Positions 57,798 through 64,000 of a stretch of 64,000 bases of DNA are shown piece after piece (positions within the stretch are counted from its first letter, which is position 1; each line of letters opens with the position of its first letter). Made by a program: the position numbers and the translations under genes. This DNA is from Brucella pseudintermedia (GTDB lineage: Bacteria; Pseudomonadota; Alphaproteobacteria; Rhizobiales; Rhizobiaceae), in NCBI RefSeq assembly GCF_042697365.1, contig NZ_CP137605.1; one strand, given 5' to 3'. The notes under the pieces are model-generated. The model saw only the letters and a program-made list of their open reading frames with translations, made no database searches and was not told where the DNA came from.

Positions 57798-58985
57798 TTA
57801 GCCCCGCTTCCCGATGATGTTTCCGGCCAGCGCGATCAGCGCCCGGTCGCTGCCGCGTGGCCCAATGAATGAAATGCCGAAAGGCGCGCCCTGCACCTGC
57901 CCCAAGGGTAATGTGATTTGCGGCAGGCCGGAAAGCACCGAAAGGCAGAGCAGGCGCAACGCCTGCTCGCGATAGGCCTGCAAGGTCTCGAAAGGTTCTT
58001 TCGCGAGCGGAGCCGCGCCCGGTACGGTCGGCAGCGCCAACACGGCGTCATTCCCGATGATCTTTTCAAGTTCCTGCGTGAACTGCGCCCGGCGCACGCG
58101 CTGGCTGGTAACGAGGTCAGCGGCGATTTCCGCACCGAAGGCAAAGCGGTCTGCGACGCCGGGACCGAGCTTGCGATCACCCGAAGAAATCCAGCCGCCA
58201 TGCGTCGCCCAGGCTTCCGCACCCTGAATATGGCGGAAGACCAGATAGAGTTCATCTATCGAAAGCGTCGGCTGGCTCGCCGCCTTGAGGCTCGCGAAGT
58301 GCGGGCGCACTTCGGCAAACATGGTGCGGTAGGCATCCGTTTCGGCCTCGCCCAGCAGAAGCTGTTCCAGAACCGGCATATAAAGAAGCTTCGTCAGCCG
58401 GAATTGCTGGCCGTCCTCGCCGAGTAGGATCGCGCCCACCCGGTCGTAAAGCTCTATGTCGCGCGCAAACCATCCGATCGTATCGAGCGACGGCGCAAGT
58501 GGCATGATGCCTTCGAGCGGGATACGGCCATGGGTGGTGCGCAGGCCCACGAGGCCGCAAAAGCTTGCAGGAGCGCGAATGGAACCACCGGTGTCGGACC
58601 CGAGTGCAATGTCGGCGAGCTTGCCTGCCACAGCCGCCGCCGAACCGGACGATGAGCCGCCGGTAACGCGGTCCGGGGCTGCCGGATTGATCGGATGGGG
58701 GAAATGCGAATTCTGCCCCATCAGCGAAAAGGCAAGTTCGTCGGTCTGGGCTTTGCCGACAAATTCCGCCCCGGCGGCGAGAAGCTTTTCCACTACCGGA
58801 GCCGATCTTTCGGCGGGGGGTGATTCGGCCTCGATCTGCGGATTGCCGCATCCCGTTACCATTCCAGCAACGTCATAAATGTCTTTTACGGCGAGCCGTT
58901 CGCCTTCAAGCGGCCCTTCCAATGCGTGAACTGGCGGCGTTTCAGCTTTTGCAATGATGGCGTTGAAGGGATCGAAACTGGCCAT
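57798..58985 (-). CDS. Amidase signature family enzyme
   Basis: The protein has 395 residues. The Ser-cisSer-Lys triad is visible: Lys34 (LAVKDIYDVAGM), the Ser-rich GGSSSGSAAAV (109-119), and the nucleophile Ser135 (SDTGGSIRAP). The N-terminal VHALEGPLEGERLAVKD is typical. It hydrolyses a C-N amide bond; it is not GatA, because length and flanks differ. The substrate is unknown. It lies upstream of the LysR gene. Confidence 0.9.
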   Translation of the reverse strand: MASFDPFNAIIAKAETPPVHALEGPLEGERLAVKDIYDVAGMVTGCGNPQIEAESPPAERSAPVVEKLLAAGAEFVGKAQTDELAFSLMGQNSHFPHPINPAAPDRVTGGSSSGSAAAVAGKLADIALGSDTGGSIRAPASFCGLVGLRTTHGRIPLEGIMPLAPSLDTIGWFARDIELYDRVGAILLGEDGQQFRLTKLLYMPVLEQLLLGEAETDAYRTMFAEVRPHFASLKAASQPTLSIDELYLVFRHIQGAEAWATHGGWISSGDRKLGPGVADRFAFGAEIAADLVTSQRVRRAQFTQELEKIIGNDAVLALPTVPGAAPLAKEPFETLQAYREQALRLLCLSVLSGLPQITLPLGQVQGAPFGISFIGPRGSDRALIALAGNIIGKRG

Positions 58986-59199
58986 TGTTCACAACATGCA
59001 ACAATTAACGGGATATTTACGCTCTTCCGAGGCGGGTCTGCGTGTCGAATGTTTCACTAATATTGAACAATGGCAAGCGCGCAGCGCACTGCGATCCTGC
59101 CAAAAATAAATTCGCTCATCCAATTTTTTGTCATTGAATGGACACGACTTTGCGCTTATATCGCGCTTGCCCAAAGTCGCACGTGCCTGTGGGTGTCCG

Positions 59200-59566
59200 C
59201 CGATCCTCGAATGGTGAGGAATTCGGTACGGTACCTGGACCTAACCGCTCCAGTCGATCTGATGGCCAACCGCCAGATCGAGGACATCTTGAAGCAACGA
59301 CGGTGCGGGCCTTTCTAGTGTCTTTCGGCTGTCCAAAAGCCGAAATTACTGAAGAGGCACACCTTCATTGCCAGAAGTGCGGATGCGGTTCTCCAATTCC
59401 AATCCAAGGCAGACAAAGCGGAGTAACGCGGATTTAGCGTTGTTCCATCGCCGCATGAGTTTTCGCGTGACATCAGCATCTCCAAAGGCTGGCTTCACGG
59501 CGGATGCGTTCATGCACACTTTGTCCCCTTACAAACGGCAGAGACAAGCCGTGCGGGAGAACGACC
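59200..59566 (+). ncRNA. Ornithine decarboxylase leader RNA (speF-type element)
   Basis: A leader of at least 360 bases with stable hairpins in order: CCTC/GAGG near 59205-59219, ctgga/tccag (59235-59253), cgatctg/cagatcg (59255-59280), and ttcggct/agccgaa (59324-59344). Corbino and colleagues described a conserved speF RNA upstream of ornithine decarboxylase genes in alphaproteobacteria. I infer membership from position and structure; I did not compare the Rfam model. It probably senses polyamine or ornithine level. I see no intrinsic terminator. Confidence 0.55.
59211..59318 (+). CDS. Possible upstream leader peptide in the decarboxylase leader
   Basis: A 35-residue frame (MVRNSVRYLDLTAPVDLMANRQIEDILKQRRCGPF) runs through the structured part of the leader and ends six bases before a hairpin (59324-59344). 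The codons look protein-like. No Shine-Dalgarno precedes the ATG, and an in-frame ATG at 59262 could also serve. In gammaproteobacteria a leader peptide controls ornithine decarboxylase through ribosome stalling. Here it is only a suggestion. Confidence 0.3.
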   Translation: MVRNSVRYLDLTAPVDLMANRQIEDILKQRRCGPF

Positions 59567-60700
59567 ATGGCAACGCAGCGTATCATTGACTTCCTCAACA
59601 CCCGACGTCCGGACGGTCCTTGCCTCGTCGTCGACACCGATGTCGTGCGCGACAATTATCTGAGCTTCGAGAAGGCTTTGCCCTATTCGCGCATCTTCTA
59701 TGCGGTGAAGGCAAATCCCGCGCCGGAAATCCTGCGCCTGCTCGCCTCGCTCGGTTCGTGCTTCGACACTGCTTCGGTTGCCGAGATTGAAATGGCACTG
59801 GAAGCTGGCGCCACGCCAAGCCGCATCTCCTATGGCAACACCATCAAGAAGGAGCGCGATATTGCGCGCGCTTTCGAGCTGGGCATTCGCCTTTATGCGG
59901 TCGATTGCGTGGAAGAAGTGGAAAAGGTTGCGCGCGCCGCTCCCGGCAGCCGCGTGTTCTGCCGCGTGCTGACCGACGGTGAAGGCGCCGAATGGCCGCT
60001 GTCGCGCAAGTTCGGCTGCGTGCCTGCCATGGCCACCGACGTTCTGCGCCACGCAAAGTCGCTCGGCCTCGATTCCTATGGTGTGTCGTTCCATGTCGGC
60101 TCGCAGCAGACGGACCTCACCGCATGGGATCGCGCGCTCGGCGATGCGGCCAAGGTGTTCCGCACCCTTGCAGATGAAGGCATCGTTCTGCGCATGGTCA
60201 ATATGGGCGGCGGTTTCCCGACCCGTTACCTCAAGGACGTGCCGACCGCGCAGGCCTACGGCATGGCGATCTTCGACGCGCTGTCCAAGCATTTCGGCAA
60301 CCGCATTCCGGAAACCATCATCGAACCGGGCCGCGGCATGGTCGGCAATGCAGGTGTGATCAAGACCGAGGTGGTTCTGGTCTCCCGCAAGGCGGACAAC
60401 GACAATGTGCGCTGGGTCTATCTCGACATTGGCAAGTTCGGCGGTCTCGCCGAAACCATGGACGAGGCGATCCGCTACCAGATCGTGACCCCGCATGACG
60501 GCAGCGAAACCGAACCATGCGTGCTGGCCGGCCCGACCTGCGACAGTGCGGACGTTCTTTACGAAAAGACGCCGTATCCGCTGCCGGTCTCGCTGACCAT
60601 CGGTGATGAAATCCTCATCGAAGGCACGGGCGCCTACACGACCACCTATTCGGCGGTGGCGTTCAACGGCTTCGAACCGCTCCGATCCTACGTCATCTGA
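59567..60700 (+). CDS. odc: Ornithine/lysine decarboxylase (group IV, alanine-racemase fold)
   Basis: The protein has 377 residues from ATG 59567, with GCGGGAGAACGACC before it. The PLP Lys48 is in FYAVKANPAPE. SFHVGSQ, MGGGFPTRY and EPGRGMVGNAG form the PLP phosphate and barrel signature, and the catalytic Cys is in GPTCDSADVLYE. It makes putrescine from ornithine, or cadaverine from lysine. Putrescine feeds homospermidine synthase (39358). The acetyltransferase gene 95 bases downstream is the usual companion. Confidence 0.93.
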   Translation: MATQRIIDFLNTRRPDGPCLVVDTDVVRDNYLSFEKALPYSRIFYAVKANPAPEILRLLASLGSCFDTASVAEIEMALEAGATPSRISYGNTIKKERDIARAFELGIRLYAVDCVEEVEKVARAAPGSRVFCRVLTDGEGAEWPLSRKFGCVPAMATDVLRHAKSLGLDSYGVSFHVGSQQTDLTAWDRALGDAAKVFRTLADEGIVLRMVNMGGGFPTRYLKDVPTAQAYGMAIFDALSKHFGNRIPETIIEPGRGMVGNAGVIKTEVVLVSRKADNDNVRWVYLDIGKFGGLAETMDEAIRYQIVTPHDGSETEPCVLAGPTCDSADVLYEKTPYPLPVSLTIGDEILIEGTGAYTTTYSAVAFNGFEPLRSYVI

Positions 60701-60794
60701 TCCATAGGTCTTAAACCTAATGATCCTCTCAATCCGTTCAGTGCCGCAAGGCACTGGACGGGTGTGCTGCTGCCGCCTTGCGGGGATAGATGTG

Positions 60795-61397
60795 ATGAAC
60801 GCAACTCTGGAAATTCAGGAAAATATCGCAACCGTTGTCGCCCCGGCTTTCACAATTGCCGGCGAGGCGCTGGAGCATGTGCTGGCGCGCGAAGCGCTGC
60901 TTGATCGCGCGATGGGCGAAGGTCGCCGCCGCAAATCCTCGGAAAAGCTGCGTCGCGGTCGCCTGCCAGCGGAAGGGCTGGCTTTTGCTGCACTTGGCGA
61001 AGATGGAGCGCTCGCAGGCACCGTGCGGCTGTGGGATGTCCATGCCGGGCTGGATGCCTTTGGCTTTCCCGTATCCGCCTTGCTGCTGGGGCCGCTCGCC
61101 GTCGAACCTTCCGCCGCCGGTTGCGGCATCGGTTCGGCCTTGATGCGTCATGCGATTGATGAGGCGAGACGCCTTGGCCATGGCGCGATCCTGCTTGTCG
61201 GTGATCCGGAATATTACGGGCGCTTCGGCTTTACCGCGGAAAAGACCGGCGAGCTTGCCATGCCCGGCCCCTATGAAAAACGTCGGTTTCTGGCGCTTGA
61301 ACTGAAGCCCGGCCATCTCGACGGGGCGCATGGCATCTTGCGCGCCAGCGGGCGCAAGGTGCCGCGTGCCGAGGCACCCGCACGCCGGTCAGCATGA
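60795..61397 (+). CDS. GNAT acetyltransferase, ornithine-decarboxylase companion
   Basis: The protein has 200 residues. The acetyl-CoA motif is LLLGPLAVEPSAAGCGIGSALMRHAIDEARRLGH, and EYYGRFGF is the family C-terminal element. Members of this branch are commonly placed beside ornithine decarboxylase in alphaproteobacteria and may acetylate a polyamine or a related amine. The 95-base gap before it contains a gtgcc/ggcac hairpin. The ATG at 60795 is preceded by CGGGGATAGATGTG; the substrate is unproven. Confidence 0.85.
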   Translation: MNATLEIQENIATVVAPAFTIAGEALEHVLAREALLDRAMGEGRRRKSSEKLRRGRLPAEGLAFAALGEDGALAGTVRLWDVHAGLDAFGFPVSALLLGPLAVEPSAAGCGIGSALMRHAIDEARRLGHGAILLVGDPEYYGRFGFTAEKTGELAMPGPYEKRRFLALELKPGHLDGAHGILRASGRKVPRAEAPARRSA

Positions 61398-61398
61398 G

Positions 61399-63177
61399 TT
61401 AGGACAGGCGCAGCAGCCGTCCGAAATTGCGGACGGCTGCGATCGCAAGACCTGCGAGGAAGCCTGCAATCAGTCCCGCGATGACGATCAGCTTGCGCGA
61501 CGTGCTGGCCGGATCGAGCGGCGGACGGGCTTCCGAAAGAACCCTGACATTGGCCGTATTCAGCCCTTCCTGTTCGTTCGTCTCGCGCGAGCGCAGGAGG
61601 AAGGCTTCGTAGACGGAGCGGCGCGCCGTGGCTTCGCGCTCAAGCTCACGCAATTTCACCAGATCGCCGCTATTGTTCGCCTGCTGGGACTTGAGCTGTG
61701 CCAGACGCGCGGTCAGGTCCTTTTCCTGCTGAGCGGACCGGGCCACCTCGACTTGCAGTGAGGAGCGGATGCGCCGCAATTCGGCATCGATATCGTTCAG
61801 CACCGTGCCAGCCTGCGACTGCGCCTGAATGAGCGCCGGGTGACGGGGGCCGAGCTGGGTGGATAAGCCGCTTGCCGTTTGGCGCGCCTGCGCATATTGC
61901 GCCCGCAGCGCCGTCAGCGTGTTGGATCGCAAATCTTCCGGCAGAGTCCCGGCCACCACGCTGTCGGAGGTGGCGTTGCTCAGCACCTGCACCCGGGCCT
62001 GAAGCCGCATGGTTTCGGCGCGCTGGTTGGTCAGTTGGTCGTTGAGCCGCGTCAGGTCGTTGTCGCTGATCAGTTTGCCGTCGACATTGACGAGATCGTG
62101 CGAGGCGCGGAAATCAGCCGCTGCGCGCTCCGCCTGTTCGACACTGGCGCGCATATCGGCAAGCCGGTTCGACAATTCGTCCGAGGTGCGCCGTGCGGCA
62201 TCGGATTGCAGCGATGCAAGCTCGCTCTGGAAAACGGAACTGATCGTGTTCGCAAGCGAGGCCGATTTTTGCGGATCGCGGGTTTTCACCGAGATCGAAT
62301 AGATGAAGGTCTTGGCATCGCGGCCAATCGCGATGCTCTTGTGCAGGTTATAGAGCACGCGGGTTTGCAGCGTCTGGCTGTCGCTCGCCTTTTTGGGCGA
62401 CAACATATCCCTGATCTGCGCAAACAGCCCGGCAATGCCGGTCGGAACCAGAGTACCGTTGAATTCAGGGTCCTTTGTCAGGTCCGTCTTGTCGATCACC
62501 TTCAGCAGCACGCTGCTGGAATCGATAATGCGGGCCTGGCTTTCCGCAACGGCAAGCGACGCATCGGTCGGAAGCTGCCCCGGCGTCAGCTCGTCTCCAA
62601 CTGTCTTGATGTTGCGCGGATCGACCAGAATATCGGTCGAAGCGACATATATCTGCGGCAGCGACAATGCATAGAGCGCGGCGACCACACCGCCCACTAT
62701 GGTAGTAACCAGCAGGAGCCTGCGCGATCCCCGCACCACATCAATGGCGATGCGCGGATCGATCAGCGGTTTCCATTCGGCATCCGAGACCGGGCGGTCG
62801 GCGACAGGGCGCTCGCGCCGAACCGTGTCACCGGTCGGCTCAGGAGTCGCAGCGTCAGTCTCGATTGCGATTTTGCGACGTTGGCGTTCCCGAATCTTGC
62901 GTTCCAGCTCCGCTTCGATCAGTGCGACACGTTTTTGCAACTCGGCCACATCCGCATCGTCCGGTTCTTGCTCGATAACGGGTTCCGGCGTTTCTTGCGG
63001 ATCGTGATCGTGTCGATGAAAGAACGCAGCGCGTTCATCCGATGTCGCGGGCGGCGTCCATGGCGGTGCGGCTTCGCTGTCACCGCCGCCAGCCGGGCGA
63101 CCGGTTGGGCGCGCATCGGAAAATGCGAGAAGAGGTTTTTCACCTCCCGCCTTTCTGCGCTCCTCATGATCGCTCAT
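61399..63177 (-). CDS. Polysaccharide chain-length/export protein, GumC/Wzz type
   Basis: The protein has 592 residues. The N-terminal 150 are cytoplasmic and disordered. Two membrane helices (about 153-171 and 564-584) flank a periplasmic coiled-coil domain. The Wzz domain starts right after the first helix (LPQIYVASTDILVDPRNIK). The tail has the Pro-rich motif RPPLDPASTSRK typical before the second helix. The C-terminal tyrosine-kinase domain of Wzc is missing, as in rhizobial GumC/ExoP-like forms. It is divergent from a flippase gene, so a surface polysaccharide cluster begins here. Confidence 0.85.
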   Translation of the reverse strand: MSDHEERRKAGGEKPLLAFSDARPTGRPAGGGDSEAAPPWTPPATSDERAAFFHRHDHDPQETPEPVIEQEPDDADVAELQKRVALIEAELERKIRERQRRKIAIETDAATPEPTGDTVRRERPVADRPVSDAEWKPLIDPRIAIDVVRGSRRLLLVTTIVGGVVAALYALSLPQIYVASTDILVDPRNIKTVGDELTPGQLPTDASLAVAESQARIIDSSSVLLKVIDKTDLTKDPEFNGTLVPTGIAGLFAQIRDMLSPKKASDSQTLQTRVLYNLHKSIAIGRDAKTFIYSISVKTRDPQKSASLANTISSVFQSELASLQSDAARRTSDELSNRLADMRASVEQAERAAADFRASHDLVNVDGKLISDNDLTRLNDQLTNQRAETMRLQARVQVLSNATSDSVVAGTLPEDLRSNTLTALRAQYAQARQTASGLSTQLGPRHPALIQAQSQAGTVLNDIDAELRRIRSSLQVEVARSAQQEKDLTARLAQLKSQQANNSGDLVKLRELEREATARRSVYEAFLLRSRETNEQEGLNTANVRVLSEARPPLDPASTSRKLIVIAGLIAGFLAGLAIAAVRNFGRLLRLS

Positions 63178-63504
63178 TGTCGAATTCGTCCGTATCTGTA
63201 GCCGTCGCGACCGCTTCCGGTATCAACCGCTGCTATGAAATCCATAAACCGGAGCTTGCGCATCCCAAACCGGAATCCGCCCACCCCAAACCTGATGGCT
63301 GAATGTAATTTTTTATAGAAAACAAAAAGTTAAAATAACGTCGGGCTGAACCGCAAAATGCTCAGCTCGACTATTTTAGCTTTTGCTTGATTGCTCTTTG
63401 AGCTTGCAAAGAAGAGTTTAAGTCTTTTTTGCTAAATCTCCTTCCTGCGCTTCCCGTTCCGAAGGGTCAAACGCATATCAGATCACGATAAATGAGGCTC
63501 CCTG
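63178..63504. other. Intergenic region upstream of the polysaccharide genes
   Basis: About 330 bases between divergent genes. The part at 63300-63440 is AT-rich and probably contains the promoters. A short direct repeat encoding HPKPE-like words appears at 63255-63300 but has no frame that makes sense. A palindrome ctttg..caaag lies near 63396-63411. Confidence 0.4.
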
Positions 63505-64000
63505 TTGATAGCGAAAGCGCTCTGGAAATTGTCGGGCAACAATGCCGGAGTGGTGCGCGATTACCTGTCGCTGTTTTCCGGCTCTGCTGGCAGGCTGGTG
63601 GTTTCACTTGTCTATTTCATCGCGCTCGCCAATACGCTGCCGACCGGCGATTTCGGTATATTTGCCACTGCATCGGGCACCGGGGTGGTGCTGTCGCGCA
63701 TCGTTTCACTCGGGTTCAGTTCGCCGCTTTACCGCATATCGACCGTGAAGCCGCGATTGCTCGGCATCTACACGGCGGGCTTTCTCGCCGCCATTCTGGC
63801 GTCGCTGCCCCTGTTCGCGCTGGCGTCCTGGCTGGTTTATTTCGTCTTTTTCAGTCGCGATATTTCCTTTCTGCCTTTCGCCGTCGTGGTGTTTGCCGAG
63901 GCCCTGTTCTGGCGGTCGACCGAAATCGTCATCATCGTCAATAATGGCCTGCGCCGGTTCGGCATATCGGCGGGGCTGGTGATCTTCGGCACGGCCACGC
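63505..64000 (+). CDS. 5' end of a polysaccharide flippase (Wzx-like) gene
   Basis: The frame opens at TTG 63505 and runs off the window after 165 codons. The protein (first residues IAKALWKLSGNN) has four or five hydrophobic helices, with LFSGSAGRLVVSLVYFIALANTLPTGDFGIFATASGTG typical of polysaccharide-biosynthesis flippases. It lies divergent from the GumC-like gene, so it probably moves lipid-linked repeat units for the same polymer. The full length and any later motifs lie outside the window. Confidence 0.7.
   Translation, partial: MIAKALWKLSGNNAGVVRDYLSLFSGSAGRLVVSLVYFIALANTLPTGDFGIFATASGTGVVLSRIVSLGFSSPLYRISTVKPRLLGIYTAGFLAAILASLPLFALASWLVYFVFFSRDISFLPFAVVVFAEALFWRSTEIVIIVNNGLRRFGISAGLVIFGTAT

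Overview
The window looks like chromosome from an alphaproteobacterium of the family Brucellaceae, probably the Ochrobactrum branch of Brucella. A clear Omp10 lipoprotein gene (38346-38726) differs at many positions from the classical Brucella Omp10 as I remember it. Gene content supports this placement: homospermidine synthase, CpdR, a suhB/MmgR-type small RNA, GGAAC-type stress promoters, dispersed palindromes containing agagcggttcc, and a relic of an AGGGCAGT-like octamer repeat. I see no phage, insertion sequence, CRISPR or transfer region. The species call is inference, because no database search was possible.

Positions 1-12.1 kb form a dense stress island. Eight sites matching the EcfG (general stress sigma factor) pattern GGAAC-N16/17-nGTT sit in front of small genes on both strands. 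The genes encode tiny membrane or hydrophilic proteins, a CBS-pair protein, a protein-repair methyltransferase fused to an erythromycin-esterase-like domain, an aldo/keto reductase, a PAS-HWE histidine kinase, a BON protein, a repeat protein with three GWFGD-type units, a KGG-repeat protein, a DUF4142 gene broken by an in-frame stop, and a 31-residue membrane microprotein. Many of these are unknowns.

Positions 12.1-19 kb hold tRNA-Val(GAC), cpdR (CtrA proteolysis control), N-formylglutamate amidohydrolase, the small RNA, suhB, a lysophospholipase-like hydrolase, a small heat-shock protein with a possible RNA-thermometer leader, and threonine aldolase. Positions 19-32.6 kb hold gltB-gltD (ammonia assimilation), an amino-acid permease, a DUF459 protein, an MltB-type transglycosylase, galU and a gluconate permease.

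Positions 32.7-46.5 kb hold an outer-membrane barrel protein, arabinose-5-phosphate isomerase (Kdo pathway), an NfeD/SPFH membrane pair, hemH, omp10, homospermidine synthase, pabB-pabC (folate), pepF, and an NtrC-like regulator that lacks its GAFTGA loop. Positions 46.8-56.8 kb hold a DUF882 cell-wall protein, eda, a muramidase-like protein, trhO, modABC (molybdate uptake), an acetyltransferase, and a NicO/DUF1007 metal-transport pair.

Positions 56.9-64 kb hold a LysR regulator with an amidase, then ornithine decarboxylase behind a long structured leader (speF-type RNA) with its partner acetyltransferase. The window ends in a polysaccharide export locus (GumC/Wzz-like protein and the start of a flippase gene). 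Ornithine decarboxylase makes putrescine and homospermidine synthase uses it, so most of the homospermidine route lies in this window.
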